A DNA stretch of 64,000 nucleotides from 62-47 sp051954235 (GTDB lineage Bacteria; Pseudomonadota; Alphaproteobacteria; Rhizobiales; Xanthobacteraceae): contig JBQCHY010000116.1 in assembly GCA_051954235.1 (NCBI GenBank), positions 1 through 64,000 of the forward strand, read 5' to 3'. A model generated the notes under the pieces. That model had not been told where the DNA came from. It made no database searches and was given only the letters and a program-made list of their open reading frames with translations. The position numbers and the translations under genes were made by a program. Below, in pieces: positions 32,394 to 42,031 of this stretch (positions are counted from its first letter, which is position 1; the number at the start of each line of letters is the position of its first letter).

Positions 32394-33685
32394 CGGAAGT
32401 AACTCGTTATCATCATATGACGGGCGACGATTCCGGCCCCATAGGAGACGATAATCGCGCAAGCCGCGCCGTTGAGCGCGAATGTCGGAATTAGAGTCAC
32501 ATTGGCGAAAATTGATAGGACGATGACGAACAATCCACTGAACAGCGTGAACGAATCCTTGTAGCGACTGTAGAAAACGGTGCCCTGCACCTCGTAGACC
32601 ACGCGAAGCACGAAGCCGAGCAGCACCAGCCACAGCACCGGCATCCAATCCGCGACGAGCGGGCGATTCAGGTAAGGAATGGCGATGTCGACGAGAATGC
32701 CGGTCGCAACCGCCAGCATGATCGCAATCGCCACAGCGTGGACCAGCAGGCGCCGGTACAGGCCCCAATAGGAGCGGTCCTGACGCGCATGTGCGTCGAT
32801 CAATTTTGGTCCGGACACCTGGACAATGCCTGTATCGACAAGGTTGCTCAGAGCATTCCCGATGGACCAGAACAGCACGTAGACGCCGGTAAACTCCAGC
32901 CCCATGAACAGACTGACCAGATAACGGTCGAGATATTGCGCCACCGTATTGACGATGTCGTTGACGTAGAGGGTACGGGATGCCTTGAAGTGATGCAGGA
33001 GCCAATCCTTGTATCCACTTCCTGGCGTGGCGTTCAGCCAGGGCCAATCGCTCGCCGCAAAGGCGAAGCCCGCAATCGCCAGCAACCCACCGCCGATCCA
33101 GAACAGCAACAGCGCGTGCAGATTGCGAAGCGACGGGAACAGAATCGCGAAAATCATGTAGACGCAGATCCATGCGGCCGTGCGTATGAACATCAGCACG
33201 TTTGCCAGAAGCGGGCGCAAAAGATGATTGAGCAGGACGAACAGATCGTTGTTCACATGCTCGAGAAACACGATGGCGAGAACGATCGAAACGAGCGCGG
33301 CTTCCTGAAGGTAGACGCCGATCCCCAGGCCGACCACGCCGATAAGCCCATAAATCGCTCCCTGAACTCCCCAGTAACGGCGGAACACCTGTGTGACTTC
33401 GTCGAGTTGCTGCGTAACGGCGTTGCGGCTCAGGATGCGGATCAATCCAAGGCCGGCGACCGTCGGAAAGATCACCGCGGCGCCGGCAACGAGGCCGTAA
33501 ACTCCCAAAGTATCGAGGCCGATAAACTTCGCAATAAACAGCGTCAGCGCGAACTTGGCAGCCAACGACAGTCCGCGCAGCCCCATGATCGTCAGCGACG
33601 TCAATGTCCGGCTGCTCCGCACCGTGTCTAATGCTGCGTCGACAAGCAACGAGTCATCCTTTGCGATATGCGGCAGCGCCAGCAC
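32390..33685 (-). CDS. Oligosaccharide flippase (Wzx-like)
   Basis: 431-residue polytopic membrane protein with about 12 hydrophobic segments, of the polysaccharide-biosynthesis flippase family (MOP superfamily). The first helix region GLRGLSLAAKFALTLFIAKF and following GLDTLGVYGLVAGAAV correspond to the usual 'FGxYxL' pattern of Wzx proteins. It would move lipid-linked repeat units across the inner membrane for polymerisation. It is coupled to the downstream GT4 by an ATGA overlap and follows the upstream GT4 by 48 bp. With the Wzy-like polymerase on the other strand it defines this as a Wzx/Wzy-dependent locus. Confidence 0.9.
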   Translation of the reverse strand: MLALPHIAKDDSLLVDAALDTVRSSRTLTSLTIMGLRGLSLAAKFALTLFIAKFIGLDTLGVYGLVAGAAVIFPTVAGLGLIRILSRNAVTQQLDEVTQVFRRYWGVQGAIYGLIGVVGLGIGVYLQEAALVSIVLAIVFLEHVNNDLFVLLNHLLRPLLANVLMFIRTAAWICVYMIFAILFPSLRNLHALLLFWIGGGLLAIAGFAFAASDWPWLNATPGSGYKDWLLHHFKASRTLYVNDIVNTVAQYLDRYLVSLFMGLEFTGVYVLFWSIGNALSNLVDTGIVQVSGPKLIDAHARQDRSYWGLYRRLLVHAVAIAIMLAVATGILVDIAIPYLNRPLVADWMPVLWLVLLGFVLRVVYEVQGTVFYSRYKDSFTLFSGLFVIVLSIFANVTLIPTFALNGAACAIIVSYGAGIVARHMMITSYFR

Positions 33686-33733
33686 ATGGCGCCGCGCTGG
33701 ACCATTGGTTAGAGAAATCGCCGATCAGGCCAA

Positions 33734-34909
33734 TCATTGCGCCGCCTTTTCGACGGCGCCGCGACCGGCCATCTGGTCCCGCCCCTTCTGGTCGAGGCGA
33801 ACCGTCGGTGCCGTTTTGACCAGATGAGTTTCTTCGACGAGATTCTCGTACAATTCGATCAGGTCGCGGTTCATCCGCTCGGCGTTGAACATCGTCTCGA
33901 AGGTGGCGCGCGCCGCGGCGTTCATCGCCGGTCGATCGGCATTCTCGAAGACCGTCAGAGCGCGATCGAGAAAGCCGGGCGCACTGATATCCATCAAGGC
34001 GCCGTTCACGCCGTTCTTGATGAAGTAGGGAAAGGCACCGTGGTCGCTGCACATCAACGGGCGTCCGGCGCGTAGCACCTCGATGGCGAGCAGCGGCATG
34101 CCTTCCCAGCGCGATGGCATCACGACGGCGTCGAACTCGGCGAACATCGCCGTCAAAGTCTCGCGCGGTACCCATCCCACAAGCTTGACATCGGGAGGGA
34201 CCGTCAGGTCGCGGCTGTCCACGATCTTCGCCCCGACGAGGCTCAATGTCGCGCGGCCCGGCTCAAGCATCGCGTAGTCGTGCAACAGAAGGTCGACACC
34301 CTTCTGGGAATCGAACCGCCCGACGAACAGCAGGCGCATCGGCCCGGCTGGCGGCGACGAGGCAGCATCGGGCAGCGGCGCCAGATCCTTGATGCCGCTG
34401 ACAACCAGCTTGGTGTTGCCGAGCGGAATGCCGGCACGCCGGAGAAGCGGCACCTCGTGCGGGGAGATGTTCACGATGGCATCGGCACGGCGGCTGAGCA
34501 CGCGTTCAAGCCTCGCATAGAGGCGGGTCACGATGGTCTGCTGCGGACGATCGAAAGCCCAGCAATGCGCGCAATACACCACGCGAATGTCCGAACGCGA
34601 CTTGCGAATGATCAACCGACCGATGGCGCCGGCAAAACTGCTGTGCAAATGAACCACGTCGGGATTGTGCCGCTTGATACATGAACGAATCGCCAAAGCG
34701 AGCGCGACAACCGAGCGAATGTCGCGGCCCTTTCGCTGATAGGTTTCGACAACGCAGTTGATCGATGAGGCAATCGAATTGCGCTGCGCTTCCGGCGCCA
34801 GCACCACAACATTGTCCGCGCCGAACTGTTGGATTTGTTGCGGCAAGATCTCCTCGAGATACGAGGCGGGGCCGCCAATGAGGCTTTCGCAGACGTGAAT
34901 GATTTTCAT
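33734..34909 (-). CDS. Glycosyltransferase family 4
   Basis: 391-residue GT-B enzyme, distinct from the one at 31194-32393. The N-terminus is IHVCESLIGGPASYLEEILP (the G-G-x-x loop). VVHLHSSFAGAIGRL is mid N-domain. The donor domain has LLFVGRFDSQKGVDLLL and MPSRWEGMPLLAIEVLRAGRP, with the EX7E glutamates. It would add one sugar to the lipid-linked unit. Gene order puts it second in the leftward unit, 159 bp after the glycoside-hydrolase-like gene, with the flippase and second GT4 following. Donor and acceptor are unknown. Confidence 0.92.
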   Translation of the reverse strand: MKIIHVCESLIGGPASYLEEILPQQIQQFGADNVVVLAPEAQRNSIASSINCVVETYQRKGRDIRSVVALALAIRSCIKRHNPDVVHLHSSFAGAIGRLIIRKSRSDIRVVYCAHCWAFDRPQQTIVTRLYARLERVLSRRADAIVNISPHEVPLLRRAGIPLGNTKLVVSGIKDLAPLPDAASSPPAGPMRLLFVGRFDSQKGVDLLLHDYAMLEPGRATLSLVGAKIVDSRDLTVPPDVKLVGWVPRETLTAMFAEFDAVVMPSRWEGMPLLAIEVLRAGRPLMCSDHGAFPYFIKNGVNGALMDISAPGFLDRALTVFENADRPAMNAAARATFETMFNAERMNRDLIELYENLVEETHLVKTAPTVRLDQKGRDQMAGRGAVEKAAQ

Positions 34910-35068
34910 AAATGCTCCCGCGACCGACTGAAAGGGTGGAGCAGTTGTGAAGGCCCGCTCTGCCGCAAATTCAAATTCGCATGCGTGGGATACTTACCGA
35001 CTCCACTTCGAAAGTGGTCGGCAAAAGCAAAACAAGGTGAACGCAGAAGCGCGAAAAACGCTGTTGTA

Positions 35069-36439
35069 TCAGTGTGCTACAGTCACAGGGAGATAACTGA
35101 CGGAGGTCTTCGGCTGCACCTCCAAAACGCTATTTGTGTTCGGTTGTGAGACATCCTCACGCCCCAAGTAATCGATCGTGGGACCTGACCTGCGCCAGCC
35201 TGGTACAACTATTTTCTGCGACGTCTCGCCTGTCTCCGTGGTCCAGGTCACAAGTTTACAGTGCTGCGCGGATTCGTCGCAAAATCGCAAAATCGTGATG
35301 CCTCGCGCGGTCGACGGATCGAAGCGGGCGATCGTTTCGCGCAAGGACATGCCGCCGATCTCACGCACCAGAGTCTGGTAAGCCTGAAACGACGGGCGCA
35401 TCGTTTCGTCGGAGCGAACCAGTCCGAAGCGATCCTCCATCTCGTCGTCGTTGTCTCCGGTGTCGATCAGGCAGTACCAGTTGGTGAGATCGACCTGCTC
35501 CATCAAATTGATAAGGATCATGCGCGGTAGCCAAAGCGCTTGTGTCTCCTCGGAGATGCCGGACGAATAGACCGAGTCACCCCATTCGGTGTCGATGATC
35601 GGCTTGCGCGGGATCGCCGACGGCCATTTGGCCAGATAGTTCTTGCGGAGAATGGCGTAGTCCCTGGAAATGGTCTCGGGCGTCTGCCCGAAGCGATGCG
35701 TGTGCAGGCTGAGCGCATCGAGGCACGACAAAAGCGTCTCGTCGTTCAGAAGCGCTTCCATGAGCGGCTTCTCCGGGCGCCACACCGTGGGCATCTGCGC
35801 CGCAGCGGGGCCGGTCACGAAGGCGTTCGGGACACGCCGTTTGATCGCGACGCAGGTTTCGCGGGCGAGCGCGACATAATGTTGAGGATTGGGCCTCGGC
35901 GGCCAAAATCCTTCCTGGTCGGGCTCGTTCCAGATCTCCCAGATCGGATTGAGATGCCGATAGCGCTCCGCAGCCGCGGTTGCCCATCGCGTAAACGCCG
36001 CGATCTGCGACGGCGTCGTCGGCGGCTGCTGACCTTGATGCCGCGCACCGTCGACAACCGCATCGTAGGGCGTGCCGTGCAAGGGGTTGGGCCGATTCAG
36101 AATGAACAGCGGGCGCAGTTTGAGCTTTTCCAGCTCCGCCGCGTAAGCGTCGTAAAGGGACCAATCATAAAGGCCCGGCGCTGTCTCGATCCACGGCCAG
36201 TTGAGGTCGATGCGCACGATCGTCGCGCCGAGGGTATGCACAAGGTTAAGACGTTCACGCCAGTTCGGCAGATGCAAGTAATTATCTGTAAACTGAACCG
36301 AGAGACCGCTTGCGACTGTACGCGGCGATGGTTGTGCCTGGACCGCGGATAGCGACGACAGCGCACATACGAGCGCGGCGACGCCGATGCATCGGCAACA
36401 TGCGAGCCTGGTAGTTAACAAACCTTCTCTGCGATCCAT
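35069..36439 (-). CDS. Secreted glycoside hydrolase-like TIM-barrel protein
   Basis: 456-residue exported protein with a signal peptide ending VQA (about residue 35). The (beta/alpha)8 barrel has clan GH-A marks: IVRIDLNWPWIE early, WEIWNEPDQEGFW with the putative acid/base Glu172, and IIDTEWGDSV with the putative nucleophile Glu285. About 110 C-terminal residues form a beta-rich domain. It resembles GH39/GH5-type proteins found in exopolysaccharide loci. It could trim or release polymer in the periplasm. It heads the leftward unit and is divergent from the GT2 gene across 154 bp that must hold both promoters. Confidence 0.85.
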   Translation of the reverse strand: MDRREGLLTTRLACCRCIGVAALVCALSSLSAVQAQPSPRTVASGLSVQFTDNYLHLPNWRERLNLVHTLGATIVRIDLNWPWIETAPGLYDWSLYDAYAAELEKLKLRPLFILNRPNPLHGTPYDAVVDGARHQGQQPPTTPSQIAAFTRWATAAAERYRHLNPIWEIWNEPDQEGFWPPRPNPQHYVALARETCVAIKRRVPNAFVTGPAAAQMPTVWRPEKPLMEALLNDETLLSCLDALSLHTHRFGQTPETISRDYAILRKNYLAKWPSAIPRKPIIDTEWGDSVYSSGISEETQALWLPRMILINLMEQVDLTNWYCLIDTGDNDDEMEDRFGLVRSDETMRPSFQAYQTLVREIGGMSLRETIARFDPSTARGITILRFCDESAQHCKLVTWTTETGETSQKIVVPGWRRSGPTIDYLGREDVSQPNTNSVLEVQPKTSVSYLPVTVAH

Positions 36440-36593
36440 CGATTCCCCGCAATCCGTATCTTCCGGGATTCCGAAGGATTTAACGGATAAGAGCCTACGA
36501 TATCTCTAATAGAGCAGCACGGTTCTCGTCAGGGGGCGGCGCCTCACTGAAATCTCGCATGACGGCGGGGATCGCGACGGAGCAATTTGGAAG

Positions 36594-37421
36594 ATGAAGC
36601 GACGAACTGCCTTTCTGATGCCGGCCTACAATCCGTCTCGTGAAGATCTGGCACGAACGGTTGGTTCGCTCTTGGCGCAGACGGAAGCGGCTGACATCGT
36701 CATCGTCGACGATGGCTCACGTGTCGCCGTGAGCGAGATCCTCACGCCGCACGCCGACATCACCGTGCTCCGCTTGAACCGCAATCAGGGTATCACGGCT
36801 GCGTTGAACCACGGTCTCGATTACATCGTCGGGAATGGCTACGAATTCGTGGCGCGGATGGATTGCGGCGACATCTGCGCGCCGAACCGCGTCGCAAAGC
36901 AAGAAGCCTATATGGACGCGCATCCCGGCACCGATCTGCTCGGAGCCTTCGCAGACATCGTGGACGAGCACGGCAACCATCTGTTCTTCGAAGGAACGGC
37001 AGGTGGCAGGGAAGCGATCGGGCGCAAGCTGCAAGACAACGCGGCCTTCAAGCACCCGACGTTCTTCTTCCGGACGTCAAGCGTTCAGAAGCTGGGCGGA
37101 TATTCAACGAAATATCCGCACGCCGAAGACTACGAATTCATGCTGCGCGCCTACAAGAACGGCGGCATCGCATGCCTCGACGACGTTCTCCTGATCTACG
37201 AGAAAAACTCGGCCAGCATCAGCAGCAAGAACCGCAGCGCGCAATTGTGGTCGCGGCTGCGAATTCAGTTAAGGCATCTCGATCCGACGAGCCTCACCGC
37301 ATATGTCGGCATGGTCCGCACAATCGTCACCCTACTGGTGCCGGCCTCGATCTGGGCTCGCCTGTCGCAAGCCTATTGGGATCGTACAAGCGAACGTGAG
37401 ATCGCGACCAAGGCGCGATAG
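36594..37421 (+). CDS. Glycosyltransferase family 2
   Basis: 275-residue GT-A glycosyltransferase. The N-terminus is FLMPAYNPSREDLARTVGSL. The first nucleotide-binding Asp is in IVIVDDGSR, the metal-binding region is FVARMDCGDICAP (a D-x-D variant MDCGD), and the catalytic base region is HAEDYEFMLRAYKNGG (ED). It inverts configuration and works on the cytoplasmic face. It is the first gene of the rightward unit, and the Wzy-like gene starts 5 bp after its stop. The donor sugar is not evident. Confidence 0.93.
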   Translation: MKRRTAFLMPAYNPSREDLARTVGSLLAQTEAADIVIVDDGSRVAVSEILTPHADITVLRLNRNQGITAALNHGLDYIVGNGYEFVARMDCGDICAPNRVAKQEAYMDAHPGTDLLGAFADIVDEHGNHLFFEGTAGGREAIGRKLQDNAAFKHPTFFFRTSSVQKLGGYSTKYPHAEDYEFMLRAYKNGGIACLDDVLLIYEKNSASISSKNRSAQLWSRLRIQLRHLDPTSLTAYVGMVRTIVTLLVPASIWARLSQAYWDRTSEREIATKAR

Positions 37422-37426
37422 CTTCG

Positions 37427-38815
37427 ATGACATCCATAGGAACCACCATCGGCGTGAGAGGAGGAGCGCAGGATATCCTGCTCGACCGGCTGGTCTGGTT
37501 TGCTGTCCTGTTGTTGCCGATCACCGGCCTCTCAGGCATCGGCGCATTTGGCGAATTGAAAGGATCGGCGACGGTCTACGTCCTCACGGCCGTGATTCTG
37601 GTCGCGGTCACGACGCAGCTCAACCGAATTCAGATCCCGCGACCGCTTTTCATCTTCGCAACGTGCCTGCTGATCTGGCTTCTCGTGTCTGCTGCAGTCA
37701 ATTTCGAGGGAATCATGACCTCGGTTTTCCACGGCCGCGGCGGGTTCAATAAGTTTGCAACGTCTTCCGTCGTTCTGATCTTTGGCATCGCGACCGCAAT
37801 CGCCTGTACGACATCGTTCCAGCGCGCGAGCGACGTCGAACGGCTATTCGTGAATCCGCTGATCGCGGCTGTCATCGCTTGCGCGATCTTTGCCGTGCCG
37901 GAGATCCTGTCGTGGTTCTCGTCCGCGGGCGAACTTCTTTATAAGGTCTCGACCGGATTGCTGCACACGGCGGAGCACGAGAAGGGGCGCGTCACCGGCC
38001 GCTTGATCAGCCTTGCCTTCGAGGCACCCGACCTCTCCTACTTCTGCGGCTTCGCCTGCCCGTGGGCCTTGTTCGCCTATCGCGTGCGGGCCAGGAATCG
38101 CCCCCTGCTCAACGCACCCATCCTCGCAGCCATGCCGCTCCTGCTCGCGCTGGGCATGCTGCTGTTGAGCAACTCGCGAACCGGCCTGCTGATGTTCGGC
38201 GGATTGATCTTCGCCGAACTGATCTATTGGGGTCTGATGCGCGGCATGCGGCTCGGCGTGCTGGCGCTGGTGGCCGTCATTCCCGTGTTCGCCGCGGTCC
38301 TCCTGGTCCCGTGGATTGCCTTGAATCACGTCGATGCCACCCTCGCCGCGGACGACGTCTCGACCACATCGCGATTGGCGCTGTTCAGCGCGCAGCTCTC
38401 GATCTTCGCTCACAATCCGATCTTCGGCGTCGGCTTCGGGCAGTTCGGCTTTCACGCCTATCCGGTCTTGCCGTCGTGGGCCTGGGACAGCTATGAGGTC
38501 ACCAACTGGTTCGAGACTTTCGACGACCTGCCACCGACGTTTAACGTCGCGGGGCGGTTGGGCGCCGAACTCGGGGCACCCGGTTTGCTGATCTGGTACG
38601 GCTTTTGGGCTATGGCAATCGTCCGGATCGCGCGAGGGGCGCTCCGCCAGCGGCGGGATTCATCGTTAAATTTTCTGAATGCCGCGCTGCTCGGCAGCAT
38701 TTTCAGCCTCATCCTCGGCGGCATGAGCAACGATCCCTTTCGCCGCCCGGAAACCTGGATTCTGATGGCGATCACGGCACTTCATGCGGGGCGAACGTCG
38801 GAGACATCGGCGTGA
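37427..38815 (+). CDS. O-antigen polymerase / ligase-like (Wzy/WaaL family) membrane protein
   Basis: 462-residue polytopic membrane protein with about 11 hydrophobic segments. It has one large periplasmic loop before the last helices containing LFSAQLSIFAHNPIFGVGFGQFG, the pattern of the Wzy_C domain (NPxxGxGxxxF). LLLSNSRTGLLMFGG is the conserved SRT/G motif. It would polymerise flipped repeat units, or ligate polymer to an acceptor; the flippase and Wzz-like genes nearby favour polymerase. The TGA overlaps a possible GTG start of the next gene (GTGA). Start at 37427, 5 bp after the GT2 stop. Confidence 0.88.
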   Translation: MTSIGTTIGVRGGAQDILLDRLVWFAVLLLPITGLSGIGAFGELKGSATVYVLTAVILVAVTTQLNRIQIPRPLFIFATCLLIWLLVSAAVNFEGIMTSVFHGRGGFNKFATSSVVLIFGIATAIACTTSFQRASDVERLFVNPLIAAVIACAIFAVPEILSWFSSAGELLYKVSTGLLHTAEHEKGRVTGRLISLAFEAPDLSYFCGFACPWALFAYRVRARNRPLLNAPILAAMPLLLALGMLLLSNSRTGLLMFGGLIFAELIYWGLMRGMRLGVLALVAVIPVFAAVLLVPWIALNHVDATLAADDVSTTSRLALFSAQLSIFAHNPIFGVGFGQFGFHAYPVLPSWAWDSYEVTNWFETFDDLPPTFNVAGRLGAELGAPGLLIWYGFWAMAIVRIARGALRQRRDSSLNFLNAALLGSIFSLILGGMSNDPFRRPETWILMAITALHAGRTSETSA

Positions 38816-39006
38816 CGACAGAGATTGACGATATCGTGGACAGCGACGACCCGAGGCTCGCCCCCGGCCGCGCCTCTGTTTCGGCTCTCAACCTTAATTT
38901 CGAAGACCAAGGGCGGACCGGCTCACAAAGGAGTATACGCGACCCAGGTTTGGGACTGGTTTTTGGATCTGCGCCAGCGCCAGCGCAAAATCAGAGGTCG
39001 AGTTTG

Positions 39007-40632
39007 ATGTGCGGGGATCGACGCACAATAGATTTGCCGATGGACGAGACGCCGTCGCTACGGCGTCCGCAGGCGCGTGTTTCCGGCGTCGAACACCTTC
39101 GAACCTCCCAAGGGAAAGATAGAAGGCATCTTGCGGTCATTCTGCCGAGGCACCGGCTTTGGGAATGGCATCGTCAGTTGCTGCTTCATCTCGCGAAAGG
39201 CTACGACGTCGCGGTGTTTCTCGACGACAGCGCCCCGCCCTATGCACGCACGAAGCAACTTTGGCTGAAACTGGAGTCGTTGGCTTTCTCCAGCGGGAAG
39301 CTCGCAAAGCCGGTCGATCCCGACCCCGCTTGGCGCCCGCTCTCCGCTCTGGAAGACATTCCCGGTCAGACCGTCATCAACCTGTCGGAGCGCCCTCAAC
39401 CTTATTCCGACGCGCTCGAACTTCGCTATGACGGCGCTCTCGACAGCAGCGCTCTCATCGAGACATTGTTGTCGCGGCAGCCTCCGCAGCTTGCTATCCA
39501 TGATACAGACAAGAACAGGACTCTTGCGACATCGCGATTGGCGATCGAAGAGAAATTCCTCATTGGGCGCGGGCTTCAGGATTCGTTCTCCCGCTGCCTG
39601 TCGTTGATCGATCGCACGTTGTCTTCCGCCAGCACCCGGCCTGCCGGCGAGGCCGGTGACTTGGTCGCGCCGCGAAGCGCGGCGCTTGCCGAATTCATCG
39701 TGCGCATGATCGCGCACAAGGCTGCGAATCTGGTGATGAAGCCGTTCCGGCGCCAGGAACATTGGCAGGTGGCGCTACGTGACGGCGCGGGCCCCTTCAA
39801 TGTCGTGCAGGACGACGGCGGCCGGTTCTATGCCGATCCGTTCCTGCATCGCGCAAATGGCCGGACGTTCTTGTTCGTCGAGGAATACCCCTACGCCGAC
39901 AAAAAAGGCGTCATCTCGGTCGCCGAGGTTTCCGACGGCCAGATTACAGCCGCGCCGGTGACGGTGCTCAAGCGCCCGTATCATCTGTCCTATCCATTCG
40001 TCTTCGAACACGACGGCGAATTCTGGATGATTCCGGAGACGGGTGAAAACCGCTCCGTCGAACTTTATCGCGCGGTCGAATTTCCCGGGACGTGGGAGTT
40101 GAGCACGGTCCTGATGAAAGGCGCCGTCTTCTCCGACGCGACGATCTTACGGCACGACGGCCTGTGGTGGCTGTTCGCGACTGTCGATTGGTTCGGCGCC
40201 TCGACGCAGGATGAACTTTCGATCTTCTACAGCGAAACGCCCGACGGCGAATGGAAGCCGCATCGTACCAACCCCGTAAAGTCGGATAGCCGTTTTTCCC
40301 GACCCGCCGGCCGCATCGTCCAGCGCGAAGGGCGCCTGTTTCGACCCGCACAGAATTGCGACCGGACTTATGGCGCCGGCATCGCATGGTTTGAAATCAC
40401 CGAGTTGACGCCGATCAGCTTCAACGAACGGCATATCGCCGACTGGGACGGCCAAACCGAACTGTCGATGGACGGCCTTCACAGTTTCGACCAGCTTGGC
40501 TCGCTTCAGGTCATCGATTTCAAACACCCGGTCTATCGGGGAGCTGCGCGAAAGCACCTCACGACGATCAAGCCGCGTCATGGCGGAGAACTCGAGCGTT
40601 CATTTTCCAAGTCGTCATACGTCTTTAAGTGA
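39007..40632 (+). CDS. GINT1-like / formyltransferase-like two-domain protein
   Basis: 541 residues from the ATG at 39007. The first ~300 residues look like a formyltransferase-type alpha/beta domain (HLAVILPRHRLWEWHRQLLL). The second half is a beta-propeller-like domain with GGRFYADPFLHRANGRTFLF, YHLSYPFVFEHDGEFWMIPE and FSDATILRHDGLWWLFATVD, resembling the N-terminal domain of glucosamine inositolphosphorylceramide transferases and GH43-like folds. Similar bacterial proteins occur in polysaccharide loci; the activity is unproven. The frame is open back to a GTG at 38812 that overlaps the Wzy stop (GTGA) and has GGAGA upstream; that start adds 65 residues of doubtful composition. AGAGG before 39007 makes it the safer choice. 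Confidence 0.78.
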   Translation: MCGDRRTIDLPMDETPSLRRPQARVSGVEHLRTSQGKDRRHLAVILPRHRLWEWHRQLLLHLAKGYDVAVFLDDSAPPYARTKQLWLKLESLAFSSGKLAKPVDPDPAWRPLSALEDIPGQTVINLSERPQPYSDALELRYDGALDSSALIETLLSRQPPQLAIHDTDKNRTLATSRLAIEEKFLIGRGLQDSFSRCLSLIDRTLSSASTRPAGEAGDLVAPRSAALAEFIVRMIAHKAANLVMKPFRRQEHWQVALRDGAGPFNVVQDDGGRFYADPFLHRANGRTFLFVEEYPYADKKGVISVAEVSDGQITAAPVTVLKRPYHLSYPFVFEHDGEFWMIPETGENRSVELYRAVEFPGTWELSTVLMKGAVFSDATILRHDGLWWLFATVDWFGASTQDELSIFYSETPDGEWKPHRTNPVKSDSRFSRPAGRIVQREGRLFRPAQNCDRTYGAGIAWFEITELTPISFNERHIADWDGQTELSMDGLHSFDQLGSLQVIDFKHPVYRGAARKHLTTIKPRHGGELERSFSKSSYVFK

Positions 40633-40658
40633 ATTGAATCCAATCAATCTGGATCCCT

Positions 40659-41756
40659 ATGAAAAGTCATATCCGAGCGTCCTCCGCGTTCGCAGTCGCC
40701 GTCTCATCACGGTTCGACTTCCTGTCGGAAGAGTACACAACTCTCTTTGCCGAATCGTCCGCATCCGCGTTTCAACATCCGATGTGGCTCGACGCGATCT
40801 ATCAGATGCTCGCTCCGCAACTGAAGGTCGACCCGCTCGTCGTGACCGTTCGCGATGCAGTCAATAATCGTCTCGTCATGGTGCTGCCGCTGGTGCGCCG
40901 GCGCCATCGCGGGCTGCGCACCATCGAGTTCGCGGATCTCGGCGTGTCCGACTATATAGCGCCTGTCGCCAGCGAAACGGCCGTCGAGATGGTTGCCGCC
41001 GATCCCTTCACCTGCAAGCGCATCAACGCGGTGTTGAAGCCCTACGACATCTTGCGGATACGAAAGCTGCGGTCACGCTCGATAGCGCTGCAAAAGCTGT
41101 TCGGCGCGACCGATTGTTCGGAGATGTCGATGGGCGCCTATGCGGTGCCGCTGAATTCCGACTACGCTACCTGGCGGTCGAGCAACATCTCGGCGTCATA
41201 CTGCAAGGAGCTAGACAAGAAATCCCGGCAGTTGCATCGCAAGGGACAGGTGGCATTCGATCGTTTAACCGATGCGGCGGCGATCGAAGCCACATTCCAC
41301 AAGATGCGGGAGTATCGTCGGCAACGCTTCGACACTGGAGACCTGTTACAGGACCAGCTCTATTTCGATTTCTATCTCGACGTCGCGATCCGCGCACAGG
41401 CGACACTGAGCCGCGTCTACAGCGTGTCGATGGACGGCGTGCCGATCGCGGGGGCCATGAGTCTGTCGCACAACGGTTCGCTGCTGATCATTCTCACCGG
41501 CTTCGATCATGACAGTTACAAGAGCCAGTCGCTCGGCTCGCTGCTTTTCGAGATGGTCGCGAAACATGCTATCGGCGTCGGCGATCGCGAACTCGATTTC
41601 ACCATCGGTGATGAGCCGTACAAAATCCTGTTCGGCTCGAAGAAATCGCCGATCTACCAGATCCTCCGTTCCGGCAGCATTTCCGGCGCCCTCGCGGGAG
41701 CCGCAGTGCAGCGAGCGTCGTGGATCAAAGGCATCGCACATCGTTTCGCGGGCTAG
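40659..41756 (+). CDS. BioF2/CelD-type GNAT acetyltransferase
   Basis: 365-residue protein of the Acetyltransf_6 (CelD/BcsL, FemAB-like GNAT) family. The N-half has SASAFQHPMWLDAIYQML (the 'FxxPxWxxA' pattern) and a VVTVRDAVNNRLVMVLPLV strand. The C-half has MREYRRQRFDTGD and VPIAGAMSLSHNGSLLIILTG, then FDHDSYKSQSLGSLLFEMVAKHAI and DFTIGDEPYKILFGS, matching the family's GDExYK motif. Such enzymes acylate sugars or polymers in exopolysaccharide or cellulose loci. It follows the GINT1-like gene by 26 bp and ends the rightward unit, so polymer acylation is the best inference. Confidence 0.87.
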   Translation: MKSHIRASSAFAVAVSSRFDFLSEEYTTLFAESSASAFQHPMWLDAIYQMLAPQLKVDPLVVTVRDAVNNRLVMVLPLVRRRHRGLRTIEFADLGVSDYIAPVASETAVEMVAADPFTCKRINAVLKPYDILRIRKLRSRSIALQKLFGATDCSEMSMGAYAVPLNSDYATWRSSNISASYCKELDKKSRQLHRKGQVAFDRLTDAAAIEATFHKMREYRRQRFDTGDLLQDQLYFDFYLDVAIRAQATLSRVYSVSMDGVPIAGAMSLSHNGSLLIILTGFDHDSYKSQSLGSLLFEMVAKHAIGVGDRELDFTIGDEPYKILFGSKKSPIYQILRSGSISGALAGAAVQRASWIKGIAHRFAG

Positions 41757-42031
41757 GGTTGAGATCGGCAGCCCGCGAGCCGCGAAGATAGAAGATCCGA
41801 CTTCCCGATCCCTTCCGCTGCACTGCAACGAAGCCATGCGCAATGCTACGCATGGCTCACCGCTTGCGGCAAATTTGCGCATCGGATGTGCGTGACCCAG
41901 CCGAAGGTTGAAGGTCGGTAGCCGTGACTCGCATGGCGGGGTTTGTTAAAGCCGATGCGATGGGGAAGCTCCGCACACAGCGCAGCTTCCATTGATTGAT
42001 TGACCGGAACAAATTTGCTGGGAGGCAACAC

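Noticed and set aside
31194..33173. 659-codon fusion of the GT4 with sequence inside the flippase gene
   Set aside because: The added N-terminal part is the flippase gene in another frame. The ATG at 32393 with an ATGA overlap gives a normal GT4.
34998..35022. Hairpin CCGACTCCACTT-CGAAAGTGGTCGG between the GT4 and glycoside-hydrolase-like genes as a terminator
   Set aside because: The stem has a mismatch and neither side has a T-run, so a terminator is not supported. A leader structure is possible but has no further evidence.
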